From positions 124,001-188,000 of the forward strand of contig NZ_CP075691.1 of assembly GCF_020026305.1 (NCBI RefSeq): DNA of 64,000 nucleotides, written 5' to 3'. Source of the stretch: Streptomyces sp. 135 (GTDB lineage: Bacteria; Actinomycetota; Actinomycetes; Streptomycetales; Streptomycetaceae). The position numbers and the translations under genes are program-made. Shown piece after piece: positions 1-8,223 of this stretch (the first letter of the stretch is position 1; every line of letters starts with the position of its first letter). A model generated the notes under the pieces. The model saw only the letters and a list, made by a program, of their open reading frames with translations, searched no databases and was not told the origin of the DNA.

Positions 1-939
1 CACCACCCATGCGGTGAGGAACGTCAGCTCCCGCAGGAACCTCCGTAATGGTCTGCCCACCGCCATCGCCGCCATCAGAACCTCCGAAGCTCGCCGCCGC
101 CGACTACAACGCCTTTTGGATCAGGCTGGAGCATTAGAGCACCCGGTGATGTGGCTGCGCCCTCAGCTCGACCAACCCAAGTTCGCTATGGCGGCGCGCA
201 GTTGGGGGGATCGCTTCCGACTCAAAGTGCTGCAGGAGGCGCATGGGTGGCGACGGCGGCCGGCTTTCGCGCCCGGCCGCCGAGACTGCCCGGCGTTGCT
301 CGCCGGGCGCGGTGTCGGGTCGGGTCTCTGCACGGGATGCACTGTTTCCGCCTGGGGTTACGGACCGGCTATACGAGCGTGGTTCTTGTCTGGCGGTGTT
401 CTGCCCACCACCGTTCTCCACGGTCGCGCTTTGAGCAGAGATCACCAGCCGGTGCGCCACAGCCTTCTGACCTGCCATCAGTAAGACACTGCGGTGTTTC
501 CACGGCCGGGGCCGCAGTGCTGACACCGCACGAGCGGTGGTCGCCCGCCCCGCTCTCCACGAGGAACTGTCCACGACAAGCGGGGCACGGCTGCGCCACC
601 GGAGCCTTCCGGTGCCCCTCACCGAGCGCCCCGAGACATCAGCCTGGCGCCCATCGCCACAACCTCGCCCTACTGTGACGCCCTTGCGGACCTCACGCGG
701 CGTTTGCGTACAAGGTGGAGCTGACGATTCAGGTCAACATCGTGGTGGAGGCGCTGCCGGACGACGTACACGAGGGGATACTCGCCGTCACCAGTGCCGT
801 GCCGCCGAGGCCCGGAGACCGTGCGGCCGGGTGCGCAGGCGACGAAGGCACTGAGCGGCAGACCAGGTGCCTTCGCACCAGGGGGGCGGGCCAAGGAGAG
901 ACTCCCACCCCCGGCCCGCCCACCCGGCATTCGAAGTGA
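1..939. other. Left-edge region with no well-supported gene
   Basis: Open frames exist on both strands but none has a recognisable family, a good ribosome site and consistent codon use together. The most protein-like stretch is on the plus strand at about 715-840 (reads VELTIQVNIVVEALPDDVHE), without a convincing start or a sensible C-terminus, so it could be a gene remnant. The first 120 bases may hold the 3' end of a gene entering from the left. The region ends with the hairpin at 884-921. Confidence 0.4.
884..921. terminator. GC-rich hairpin, possible terminator
   Basis: GGGCGGGCC at 884-892 pairs perfectly with GGCCCGCCC at 913-921 across a 20-base loop. There is no T-run. It lies just downstream of the minus-strand gene pair that ends at 940, so it could end that transcript. 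A second small hairpin (GGTGC/GCACC) sits beside it near 866-879. Confidence 0.4.
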
Positions 940-1230
940 TCAGCAGGAGGCGCTGTTCTTGCCTCGCATATACGCGATCTTGCGTCGCGCTGTGGCGACG
1001 ACGCAGGCGACGACAACGCCTGTGAGTCCGCCGAAGAGCAGGCCGCCGATGGGGTCGCCGTCATCGGCCCACGCGGTGGCGACAGCGATAGCGCACCACG
1101 CCACACCGACGGCCAAGGCGACACGGTCTCCGTCAAGCGTGCGCCACGCGGACCGGCGGTGGGACCGCTTCGTCAGCCAGATCTCGACCAGGACGAAAAC
1201 GACGATGAGCGCGAGCCAGACGATGGTCAT
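940..1230 (-). CDS. Small membrane protein, three predicted TM segments
   Basis: A 96-residue protein starting at ATG 1230 behind a good ribosome site (GGAGAAAGG). Hydrophobic stretches at about residues 1-19, 36-53 and 60-82 predict three membrane spans, and the tail is short and basic. No family is recognised. It lies only 27 bases downstream of the secreted protein gene on the same strand, so the two are probably co-transcribed. Since that protein has a bacteriocin-like C-terminus, an immunity function is possible, but this is only inferred from context. Confidence is good that it is a gene and low for function. Confidence 0.6.
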   Translation of the reverse strand: MTIVWLALIVVFVLVEIWLTKRSHRRSAWRTLDGDRVALAVGVAWCAIAVATAWADDGDPIGGLLFGGLTGVVVACVVATARRKIAYMRGKNSASC

Positions 1231-1257
1231 CGAAATGCACCTTTCTCCGCAGGAATG

Positions 1258-2211
1258 TCAGCGGCAGTATCCATCGCCCTGCTTACCCGAGTACTCACCG
1301 GGCTTCCCATAGCTCTTGATCTTCAGGCACTTCTTGTGGGACTGAGCAATGTTCGCCATCGTGGTGATCGCGGCAACAGTGATGCCGGCAGCGGTGGTGA
1401 AGCCTGCGGGTATCGACGCGATGATGGTGGCAGCGAGACCGCCCCCAAGAGCGATCTTCCGGGTTTCGCTCTTGTTGAAGTAGACCGTCCCGCTGACGAT
1501 GCCCCAGGTGTAGTGAGGGTCGGCCACCACGGGGAAGGCTGTGGTGCTGTTGGTGTCGATGCTCTGCACCAGCGTGCTGCCTTCCAGCTTGTAGCTGGTG
1601 GCAACGCCCTTGCCATTGGCGTCCTTGGCCCACGGCGCCGAGATGGTGCCCTTGAGGGTGGTGAAGCCCTTTCCGGTGTCCTGGAAGATGTCGTAGCCGC
1701 CGCTGTCGTTCGCGGCCAGGTGTGCACCGGCCGGTATTTGGAGGTCGAAGCGCTGCTCGGTGGGAGCGTCCTTGTCCTTGAGGGTCACCAGTGTGCGGGC
1801 GCCGCCGTCCTTGGTGGGCTGGACAGCGAGGTCGGTGGAGTCCGCGGCGTCGGGGTACACGATCGTCCCGGAGCCCGCCTTTACGCCCTCGACGCTCTTC
1901 GCCTGCGGCAGGCCGAGCCCGAATGCCGTGCCGTCAGGAGCCGTGGCCTTCACGTTTCCGGTGGCGTCTTCGGGGGCTCGCACCGTCACAGTGCCGCTCT
2001 CGGTCTGCGTGACGCTCTGTGCGGCCGCGCCCGGTGCCGCGGACGAGGGGGCCAAGTCCTGAGTGCCGGTGATCCGTTCGATGCCCGCGGCTGCTTTCTG
2101 GCTGCGCTGGTCTCGTACGTCGGCAGAGGCCGACGGGGCGATCGCAAGGACGAGTGAGGTGGCGGTCACTGCGGCGACCAGACCGGTCGCGGTGCGCTGA
2201 CGGTGATTCAT
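1258..2211 (-). CDS. Secreted protein with glycine/alanine-rich bacteriocin-like C-terminus
   Basis: A 317-residue protein. ATG 2211 is chosen because GGAGGGG lies a few bases upstream; the ATG at 2232 precedes this site. Residues 1-31 form a Sec signal peptide ending at an ASA motif. The middle part is hydrophilic and beta-rich in appearance. The last 80 residues hold a long Gly/Ala/Ile/Thr hydrophobic stretch (from LGGGLAATIIASIPAG onward) followed by a basic tail with two cysteines that could form a disulfide. Proteins with this plan are common in Streptomyces and resemble class II bacteriocins or pore-forming peptides in composition; no activity can be claimed. It is followed by a three-TM protein that might protect the producer. 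Confidence 0.7.
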   Translation of the reverse strand: MNHRQRTATGLVAAVTATSLVLAIAPSASADVRDQRSQKAAAGIERITGTQDLAPSSAAPGAAAQSVTQTESGTVTVRAPEDATGNVKATAPDGTAFGLGLPQAKSVEGVKAGSGTIVYPDAADSTDLAVQPTKDGGARTLVTLKDKDAPTEQRFDLQIPAGAHLAANDSGGYDIFQDTGKGFTTLKGTISAPWAKDANGKGVATSYKLEGSTLVQSIDTNSTTAFPVVADPHYTWGIVSGTVYFNKSETRKIALGGGLAATIIASIPAGFTTAAGITVAAITTMANIAQSHKKCLKIKSYGKPGEYSGKQGDGYCR

Positions 2212-2345
2212 GAAGCCCCTCCAGTAGGACATGCAAAATGCGGCGGCGCAGGAAACTGAACGGAAGCCCCCACCCCAGAATGATCTTGAAGAACTGTGGC
2301 ATATGCCGTAGCTGTCGCGAAAGGGCTACATAGGATTTAGATAAG

Positions 2346-2383
2346 AAAAGGGACCAAAGTCCTGCTACCGGGTCTTTGGTCCC
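2346..2383 (-). terminator. Perfect 10-bp hairpin with T-run (minus strand); halves also resemble DevR boxes
   Basis: GGGACCAAAG at 2350-2359 pairs with CTTTGGTCCC at 2374-2383 across 14 bases. Read on the minus strand the stem is followed by TTTTCTTAT, a classic intrinsic terminator. It lies downstream of the minus-strand genes at 2497-5523 and upstream of the secreted protein gene, so it would insulate the latter. Each half also resembles a DevR/DosR box (see findings). Confidence 0.7.
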
Positions 2384-2429
2384 AACGCCCGGACAACTTC
2401 ACTTTCTGCCCCTGCCACCGACATGCACT

Positions 2430-2515
2430 TAGGCGGATCGCTCCGGACACGGTCCGCACCTGGCGGCGGCGTTTCCTCGAACGGGGCCTGGACGGCCTAT
2501 GCGACGACCCCGGCC
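2430..2515 (+). pseudogene. Fragment of IS630-type transposase (HTH region)
   Basis: In one plus-strand frame the sequence reads RIAPDTVRTWRRRFLERGLD and then GLCDDPGR. This is the second helix-turn-helix and the GLDGL-D-P linker typical of IS630-family transposases. Nothing upstream gives an N-terminus, and the reading after GR no longer looks like transposase, so only about 30 codons remain. It marks a decayed insertion element and fits the accessory character of the left flank. Confidence 0.6.
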
Positions 2516-2703
2516 GCCACCCACTGGTCGACGAGGTCGATGGCCGTGGCCAAGGGAATGTCGCGGTCGGCCATCTCGCGGATCTGGCGGCGCTCGCCCT
2601 GGCGCCGCACCGGTCCCAGCCGGTGGTGCACCAGGATGCCCACGAACGCGCGCCGTTCACTGCCCGCGCCCCGCTGGCAGAAAGCGACCCGGATCGGTGG
2701 CAC
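2497..2703 (-). CDS. Small hypothetical protein
   Basis: A 68-residue reading frame from GTG 2703, 21 bases after the stop of the large membrane protein on the same strand. It has mixed composition with an acidic/hydrophobic C-terminus (ATAIDLVDQWVAAGVVA) and third-position GC suited to coding. The end meets the transposase fragment on the opposite strand, so the C-terminus may have been created by the insertion. No family is recognised. It may instead be non-coding. Confidence 0.35.
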   Translation of the reverse strand: MPPIRVAFCQRGAGSERRAFVGILVHHRLGPVRRQGERRQIREMADRDIPLATAIDLVDQWVAAGVVA

Positions 2704-2724
2704 CCGGGCCCGGGCGGCCTCGGT

Positions 2725-5523
2725 TCAGCGGCGGCCGCCGCCTCCGCCCGTGCTGGAGCCGCCGGTTGTGGAAGTGACGCAACCGGTGCAGGGTCCTGTG
2801 CCCTGCCGTAGATACCGGTGTTGGTTCGCCAGATCGATAGCGGGCCTCACCGACGCGTTCTCGGTGGGGATGCCGATGCCGAACCGGCCGTAGAAGGCGA
2901 GCAGACCGGCGTCGGCGCGTTCGACTGCCGCGTGGGTACGCTCGTAGGCCACCGTCGTCAGACGGCGGACGTCGATGCGTACGAGCCGGCCGCCCTCCGG
3001 TGGGGGTCCACCGATTCCTTCGCCCCACCGGTGGAAGATCTTCTTCACCGGGCCGTCCTCCACCAGTCCGCCCAGATACTCCTTGACGAGCTGTACGGCC
3101 TGGTTCTCACCCAGGTCCAGGGCATCGAAGGTGCGAGTGACGGCCAGGGAGGCGAGTTCAGCGAACCGGTCGGTTTGCCGCTCCCGCTCGGCGGTGCGCT
3201 GTTGGGCCTCGTCGAGCTGATCGAGCCGATCGTCGAGGCCGTCGGCCTCCGGTGTCTGGGCGGGCTGCGGCGCCGGGTCGTCGAGCGCGAGCGCAGCGGC
3301 TTGGAAGCGGCCGACCTGCCGGGCGATGTCCAGCGCCGTCCGGTTCACGGGCTCCCCGGGTGGCGACGGGGCGGCCCGGTGCACGGCGAGAACCACGGCC
3401 CTCAGGCGGGCAGCGTCCAGAGGATGCGCCGAGACCTGCTGGTGTATCTCCTTGTACGCGGCCGCAGCACCCTCGGCGTACTGCCGGCGCTGCACCTCGA
3501 GCGCGTACCTCTCGGCCACCGGCCGCTTCCACGCACCCTCGGACACCGGAGCCATGACGACGAGGAACAACAGGGCGACCATGATGCCGATGTTGATCCC
3601 TGACAGGGACCGCTGTGCGAAGTTCGCGGTGAGGCCGAACGGCAGCCGGGGTTCGCTGAACCGCGCCGGGCGCAGCCACCCCCTGGCCCGCGCCGCGCGC
3701 TCCGGCCAGCGCAGTACGGCGTAACTGCCGGCGGCCAGCACCGCGTAGACCGCGAGCCAGTACGACCAGTGCACCTCGGTCAGTGCTTGTACCTTTTCCA
3801 CCATGCCGCGCACCACAGCGACCTGGGGCGGGGTGAACGACAGTACGTTGGCCAGCCACACCATGAACACGCTCATCACCAGGCCGAGTTCCACGGACAG
3901 GACGATGTCGGCCAGCGCCTGCACCATCGGCCGCCCGAAGTCCTTCAGCTTTCGCCAGCCGCGCCAGGAGAGCCAGACGGCGAGCGGGAAGAAGAGCCCG
4001 GCTGCCGGTGTGAGGGTCAGTACGTCGCCGGAGACGAGTTGCTCGACGGCGGCGACGATTAGCAGCACACCGGGGGCATCCGGGAGGTGCCGCACCACCA
4101 GGCGCTCGGACGCCTCGCACCGCTTCACCGCCAGCAGCAACGTCCAGCCGCCGAAGAAGAGCAGCACCACGCAGGGGACCAGACGAGAAGGGATCGCGCG
4201 GAATGCGAGAATGAGCAGCGCTACCGGCGGGACGAACGTGCACAGGGCGAGGGCGGCCGTAGCGACGTATCGGCGATGCCGGAACCAGCGGATCAGGGGT
4301 TCGACCAGCAGCCCGCCCACCGTTTTCGGCGCGGCCATGCAGACTGCCGCGAGGCCGAGACCGAACACCGCCCCGAAGATCCCGCCGAGGGCAGCCCCGG
4401 CAGCGGCGAGCAGCACGGAACCCACTCCGTCGACCTCTTGCCGGGTGCCGAGACGCCAGGCCGCCCAAGCGGCCACTCCGAAGGTGACGTAGAGGGCCAG
4501 GAGCTGCGGTACGTCGGTCGGTGACTCCTCGTCATCGCGGACGGCCCTCCCGTGGTCTGCCGGGGCTGGGGCCGAGGCCGGAGACGCGGGTTCCGCCGGA
4601 GCCCGGTGCGGGGGCGGCGAGGAGGGCGTGATCGTGGCGGGGGCGGCGGCCGGAGGCGGTGTGGCTGGAGTGGATCGTGACCCGCGTTCGCGCAGCCGGC
4701 AGGCTACATCGAGGAAGATCTCCAGGTTGGGCACCTGATACCCGGATCTTGCGAAATAGGTGGGGAAGTCGCTGCCACGCGAGGTGACCAAGAGGCCACC
4801 CTCAGCCGTGCCGGTGAGCGAGTCGACGTCCTGCCAGGCAGTGAAGTCATTCCGGCCGCGTCGGCGCCGTACGGTCAGCCCGTCCTGGCTCAACACAAGG
4901 TCCCCGAACGCCACTTCACCGCCGTTCAGAGCCGCTTCGGCGGCCGGGGCCAGCTGCGCACCGAGTACACCCTGCCGGATCGCCGTTCCCCACTCCTCCT
5001 CCTGGGGGAGCTGGGCGCCTCGGATCACCGTATGGGTGCGCAGGCCCCGAATCTTCTCCCCACCGAGTGCGGGGCCACGGGGCGCGGCCCCGAGTGTGAC
5101 CACCGTTCCCTCGGAGTTGGACAGTTTGTAGCGGTCGAACCCGTCCGTGAAGACGGCAGTCGCCCCCCAGGGGTAAACCGCCTCCGTCCCGTCGGCCGCG
5201 ACGGCGACCAAGCCCTTCTCGTAGAGAAGGAACGCCACTTTTGTGTGCCGCCACCACCACAGCACTCTCACGGAGAACAGCACCAGCAGCGTCAGCCCGC
5301 CGACCACACCGGCCGCGACGGCTCCGTCCCAGCCGAAGGACGCGCCGAGGAGGATCGTCAGGAGGTAAGTCAGGGCCGAGAAGGGGGTCAGGGCCAGCAG
5401 GAGCAGCACGTACGCGGAGAACTTGCTGCGCTGCGGGCGGTAGGTACGGCGAAGGCGCCCCAGTCCCGGGCGCTGCGTGCCATCCTCCGCGCCCGTGGCC
5501 TCTTCCGTCCCAGGAAGCGGCAC
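2725..5523 (-). CDS. Large multi-pass membrane protein, function unknown
   Basis: About 932 residues. The start is put at GTG 5523 because AGGAGG lies 10 bases upstream; an open frame continues to 5637 without another ribosome site. Two membrane segments follow a basic N-terminus, then a soluble part of about 200 residues that looks like the PH/YcxB-like beta module of other actinobacterial membrane proteins, then a Pro/Ala linker (PPPAAAPATITPSSPPPHRA), then about eight to ten membrane spans. A helical C-terminal domain with a Gln/Glu/Arg coiled-coil stretch (around TPEADGLDDRLDQLDEAQQR) ends in a Gly/Ser-rich tail. I cannot assign a role. Transcription probably ends at the 2346-2383 hairpin. 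Confidence 0.7.
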   Translation of the reverse strand: MPLPGTEEATGAEDGTQRPGLGRLRRTYRPQRSKFSAYVLLLLALTPFSALTYLLTILLGASFGWDGAVAAGVVGGLTLLVLFSVRVLWWWRHTKVAFLLYEKGLVAVAADGTEAVYPWGATAVFTDGFDRYKLSNSEGTVVTLGAAPRGPALGGEKIRGLRTHTVIRGAQLPQEEEWGTAIRQGVLGAQLAPAAEAALNGGEVAFGDLVLSQDGLTVRRRRGRNDFTAWQDVDSLTGTAEGGLLVTSRGSDFPTYFARSGYQVPNLEIFLDVACRLRERGSRSTPATPPPAAAPATITPSSPPPHRAPAEPASPASAPAPADHGRAVRDDEESPTDVPQLLALYVTFGVAAWAAWRLGTRQEVDGVGSVLLAAAGAALGGIFGAVFGLGLAAVCMAAPKTVGGLLVEPLIRWFRHRRYVATAALALCTFVPPVALLILAFRAIPSRLVPCVVLLFFGGWTLLLAVKRCEASERLVVRHLPDAPGVLLIVAAVEQLVSGDVLTLTPAAGLFFPLAVWLSWRGWRKLKDFGRPMVQALADIVLSVELGLVMSVFMVWLANVLSFTPPQVAVVRGMVEKVQALTEVHWSYWLAVYAVLAAGSYAVLRWPERAARARGWLRPARFSEPRLPFGLTANFAQRSLSGINIGIMVALLFLVVMAPVSEGAWKRPVAERYALEVQRRQYAEGAAAAYKEIHQQVSAHPLDAARLRAVVLAVHRAAPSPPGEPVNRTALDIARQVGRFQAAALALDDPAPQPAQTPEADGLDDRLDQLDEAQQRTAERERQTDRFAELASLAVTRTFDALDLGENQAVQLVKEYLGGLVEDGPVKKIFHRWGEGIGGPPPEGGRLVRIDVRRLTTVAYERTHAAVERADAGLLAFYGRFGIGIPTENASVRPAIDLANQHRYLRQGTGPCTGCVTSTTGGSSTGGGGGRR

Positions 5524-5859
5524 GCGGTCAACACCTCCTGAACAAGGCCGTGTTGCGGTCGTGCGGCACGCTAGCACTCCCCTGCGCCGGATCGGCCACC
5601 TGGCCGTGGGCGTAACCGTGTGACGCCGCCTTGCCAAGTGACCTGCGACATCCTTGCCGAGTACAACGAGTACAAGGCGTCACGCCTGCACCCCAGGGCA
5701 GTGCTGTCCTGCTGGACAGATGGCCTTGTCAGAGGAGAAGTCGTTCAAGACGTGGTGCGGCCGGCGGAAGTGGTCAACGCGCTCGGCACCATGTGCCCGG
5801 TCGACGGCAGCAGCGAGAAGAACGTGCCCGTTCCGCTCGGCGGCACAACGATCCGCGCC

Positions 5860-6005
5860 AGAAGGTGGTGTGCGGCGCGTCGATGCCCGCATCGGCGAAC
5901 AGCGCCTTGTCGTACCAGAAGCCGACGGCACCGATGGCGCACGGGCCCGGCGTATGTCCTGTCGTCGAACTGGTACGCCTTGTCCGACACCGGGACGAGG
6001 ACGCA
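5860..6005 (-). pseudogene. Remnant of an ABC sugar-binding protein
   Basis: Two adjacent frames carry pieces of an extracellular solute-binding protein: VSDKAYQFDDRTYA in one, and IGAVGFWYDKALFADAGIDA followed by PHTTFW in the next. These are typical of oligosaccharide-binding lipoproteins (the GFWYNKALF motif). The frame changes between them and no signal peptide or lipobox, nor a C-terminal half, is present. It lies next to the GH62 gene, suggesting a former oligosaccharide uptake locus. The rest of 5524-6300 shows no supported gene. Confidence 0.6.
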
Positions 6006-6329
6006 TTGGGGACCACATCGGGGCGAGCGCACGCACGTGCCGCCGCTGCCCGGCGCACTCTGGTGGCCTGCGGTTCGACGGCGGTGCGGGTCGCCGGCAG
6101 GGCGCCGATGTCCGGCGAGACGGGCGCACGGGCCTGTAAGTCCAGCGGGCCGTGTCTCAAGCCGTGTCTCACTCAGCGGAGGAGGCGCTCACGACTCGGC
6201 CACTCCTGCCGGTTGTTGATGCGCGGGCAGTATCCGACGACTTCCATGAACACCCATGCCCTCCGGACCCGTTGACGGCAGTCGTGGGCGTCAATACCGT
6301 GCCCCTTCAGACCTCCGACCCACCGACCG

Positions 6330-6349
6330 TTGTTCCATATTTCGAACAA
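6330..6349. promoter_or_regulatory. Inverted repeat TTGTTC-N8-GAACAA
   Basis: TTGTTC at 6330-6335 and GAACAA at 6344-6349 form a perfect 6-bp inverted repeat with an AT-rich centre, abutting the CebR-type box. It could be a second operator or part of the promoter of the GH62 gene. Confidence 0.4.
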
Positions 6350-6363
6350 TGGGAGCGCTCCCT
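6350..6363. promoter_or_regulatory. CebR-type operator upstream of GH62 gene
   Basis: The sequence TGGGAGCGCTCCCT matches 13 of 14 positions of the palindromic box TGGGAGCGCTCCCA bound by the LacI-family cello-oligosaccharide repressor CebR in Streptomyces. It lies 38 bases before the GH62 start. Control by CebR or a related LacI protein is inferred from the match. Confidence 0.75.
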
Positions 6364-6400
6364 CTCACCCGGACGACATCCAGTAGAGGACGGACAGCAG

Positions 6401-7939
6401 ATGGCTGGCACACCCATGACACATAAGCGCAGGCGAAGGCGCGGCAGACGGGCAACACTGCTCGCCGTGGTGACCGCCTTACTGGCGGTGCTCCTGACCG
6501 ACATCGGTACCGCGGGACCGGCGCAGGCGGCCACCGTGGATCCCAACGCGTGGTACGCGCTGGTCAACCGGGCCAGTGGCAAGGCCCTCGACGTCTCCGG
6601 CGCGGACACCGGAAACGGCGCGCCGCTCCAGCAGTGGACCCGCACCGACAGCACCAACCAGCGCTTCCAGTTCGTGGACTCGGGCGGCGGCCACTACCGG
6701 CTGCGGGCGCAGCACTCGGGCAAGGCGCTGGACGTCCTCAACCACTCCACCGCCGACGGCGCCGGCATCGTGCAGTGGAGTGACCTCAACGGCGCCAACC
6801 AGCAGTTCCGGCTGGCAGACTCACCGGACGGCCACGTCCGGTTGATCAACCGCAACAGCGGCAAGGCCGTCGAGGTGCAGGGCGCGTCCACCACGGACGG
6901 CGCCAAGGTCGTCCAGTACACCGACTGGGGCGGAACCAACCAGCAGTGGCGACTGGTCCGGGTCGGTTCCGGTTCGGGCGGCGCGCTGCCGTCGACGTTC
7001 CGGTGGTCCTCCAGTGGTGTCCTGGCCGGTCCCAAGCCGGACGTCCAGCACCCGCAGGCACTGGCGATCAAGGACTTCTCCGTCGTCCGCCACAACAACC
7101 AGTGGCTGACCTACGCGACGACCGCCAGCCCCGCCGGCTGGGGTCTGGTGCAGTTCAACTTCGACGACTGGTCCAAGGCGGCCTCCGCGCCACACACCTA
7201 CCTCGACAGCTCGCCCATGGGACCCGGCTACCGGGCCGCGCCCCAGGTGTTCTACTTCGCACCGCAGAAGCTCTGGTACATGGTCTACCAGACAGGTCCG
7301 CCCACCTACTCCACCAGCACCGACCCGGCCAACCCGCGCTCGTGGTCCGCGCCGCGCACCTTCATCTCGCAGGAGCCGCCCATCGTCACCCAGAACAAGG
7401 GCGACGGCACCTGGATCGACTTCTGGGTCATCTGCGACACGGCCGACTGCCACCTGTTCTTCAGCGACGACAACGGCCATATCTACCGCGCCCAGACCAG
7501 CCTGGCCGACTTCCCAAACGGCTTCGGGAACACGCAAATCGTGCTGTCGGACACCAAGTTCAACCTCTTCGAGGCGACCAACGTCTACAAGGTCGCGGGC
7601 CAGAACCAGTACCTGCTCCTCCAGGAGGCCATCGGTTCCACCGGCCGGCGCTACTTCCGCTCCTTCACCTCCACCGGTCTCACCGGCAGCTGGAAGCCAC
7701 TCGCCGCCACGGAGAACGAACCCTTCGCCGGCCGCGCCAACGTCACCTTCCCCGGCGGCGCGTGGACACAGGACATCAGTCACGGCGAGCTGATCCGCGC
7801 GGGCAACGACCAGACCCTCACCATCGATCCGTGCCGATTGCAGTACGTCTACCAGGGCATGGACCCAGCCGCCGGAGGGGATTACCTCCGCCTGCCCTGG
7901 CGGATGGGCCTGCTCACCCAGACCAACTCCACCTGCTGA
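6401..7939 (+). CDS. Secreted GH62 alpha-L-arabinofuranosidase with N-terminal CBM13
   Basis: A 512-residue secreted enzyme predicted to remove arabinofuranosyl side chains from arabinoxylan. ATG 6401 is chosen because AGAGGA lies upstream; the open frame runs back to 6152 without a better start. Residues 1-43 are a long twin-basic signal peptide ending in AQA. Residues 47-185 form a ricin-type CBM13 with three repeats (LQQW, IVQW, VVQY, each followed by NQ-F/W). Residues about 195-512 are the GH62 five-blade propeller: AIKDFSVVRHNNQWLTYAT contains the likely catalytic base Asp and LFEATNVYK the likely acid Glu. A CebR-type box upstream predicts induction by cello-oligosaccharides. Confidence 0.9.
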   Translation: MAGTPMTHKRRRRRGRRATLLAVVTALLAVLLTDIGTAGPAQAATVDPNAWYALVNRASGKALDVSGADTGNGAPLQQWTRTDSTNQRFQFVDSGGGHYRLRAQHSGKALDVLNHSTADGAGIVQWSDLNGANQQFRLADSPDGHVRLINRNSGKAVEVQGASTTDGAKVVQYTDWGGTNQQWRLVRVGSGSGGALPSTFRWSSSGVLAGPKPDVQHPQALAIKDFSVVRHNNQWLTYATTASPAGWGLVQFNFDDWSKAASAPHTYLDSSPMGPGYRAAPQVFYFAPQKLWYMVYQTGPPTYSTSTDPANPRSWSAPRTFISQEPPIVTQNKGDGTWIDFWVICDTADCHLFFSDDNGHIYRAQTSLADFPNGFGNTQIVLSDTKFNLFEATNVYKVAGQNQYLLLQEAIGSTGRRYFRSFTSTGLTGSWKPLAATENEPFAGRANVTFPGGAWTQDISHGELIRAGNDQTLTIDPCRLQYVYQGMDPAAGGDYLRLPWRMGLLTQTNSTC

Positions 7940-7942
7940 CCA

Positions 7943-8223
7943 CCTGAACCCACTGCCCGGCCCCGCCGGCCTCCCTGTCTCCCGCCTCCCGTCGGAGCCG
8001 CCGAGGCAGGGAGTGGCCGAGGCAGGGAGTGGCCGAGGCAGGGAGCGGCCGGCCGTCCTGGCCGCGGGGCCGATGCAGGTACGACGGGTGGATGTCCTGT
8101 CATCGACGGCACGACGGTGGACAGGTCATTCAGGTGATCGACTCTGCGCGTAAGGCGACACGGGCCCCGCATCGGCGCGAATGACGACAACACGTCATCG
8201 CGTGACCGCGGCTGCTGCTCCCT
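7943..8223. repeat. Gene-free interval with three tandem 16-bp repeats
   Basis: The unit CCGAGGCAGGGAGTGG occurs three times head to tail at 8001-8016, 8017-8032 and 8033-8048 (the last with one change). CTCCCTG motifs just upstream can pair with the repeats, so the transcript could fold into alternative hairpins and end the GH62 mRNA. No gene is seen in the rest of the interval. Confidence 0.7.

Noticed and set aside
154..622. Long open frames in the first 700 bases on both strands
   Set aside because: Composition is Arg/Pro/Ser-rich, as expected for shadow frames in high-GC DNA; no ribosome site or family motif was found.
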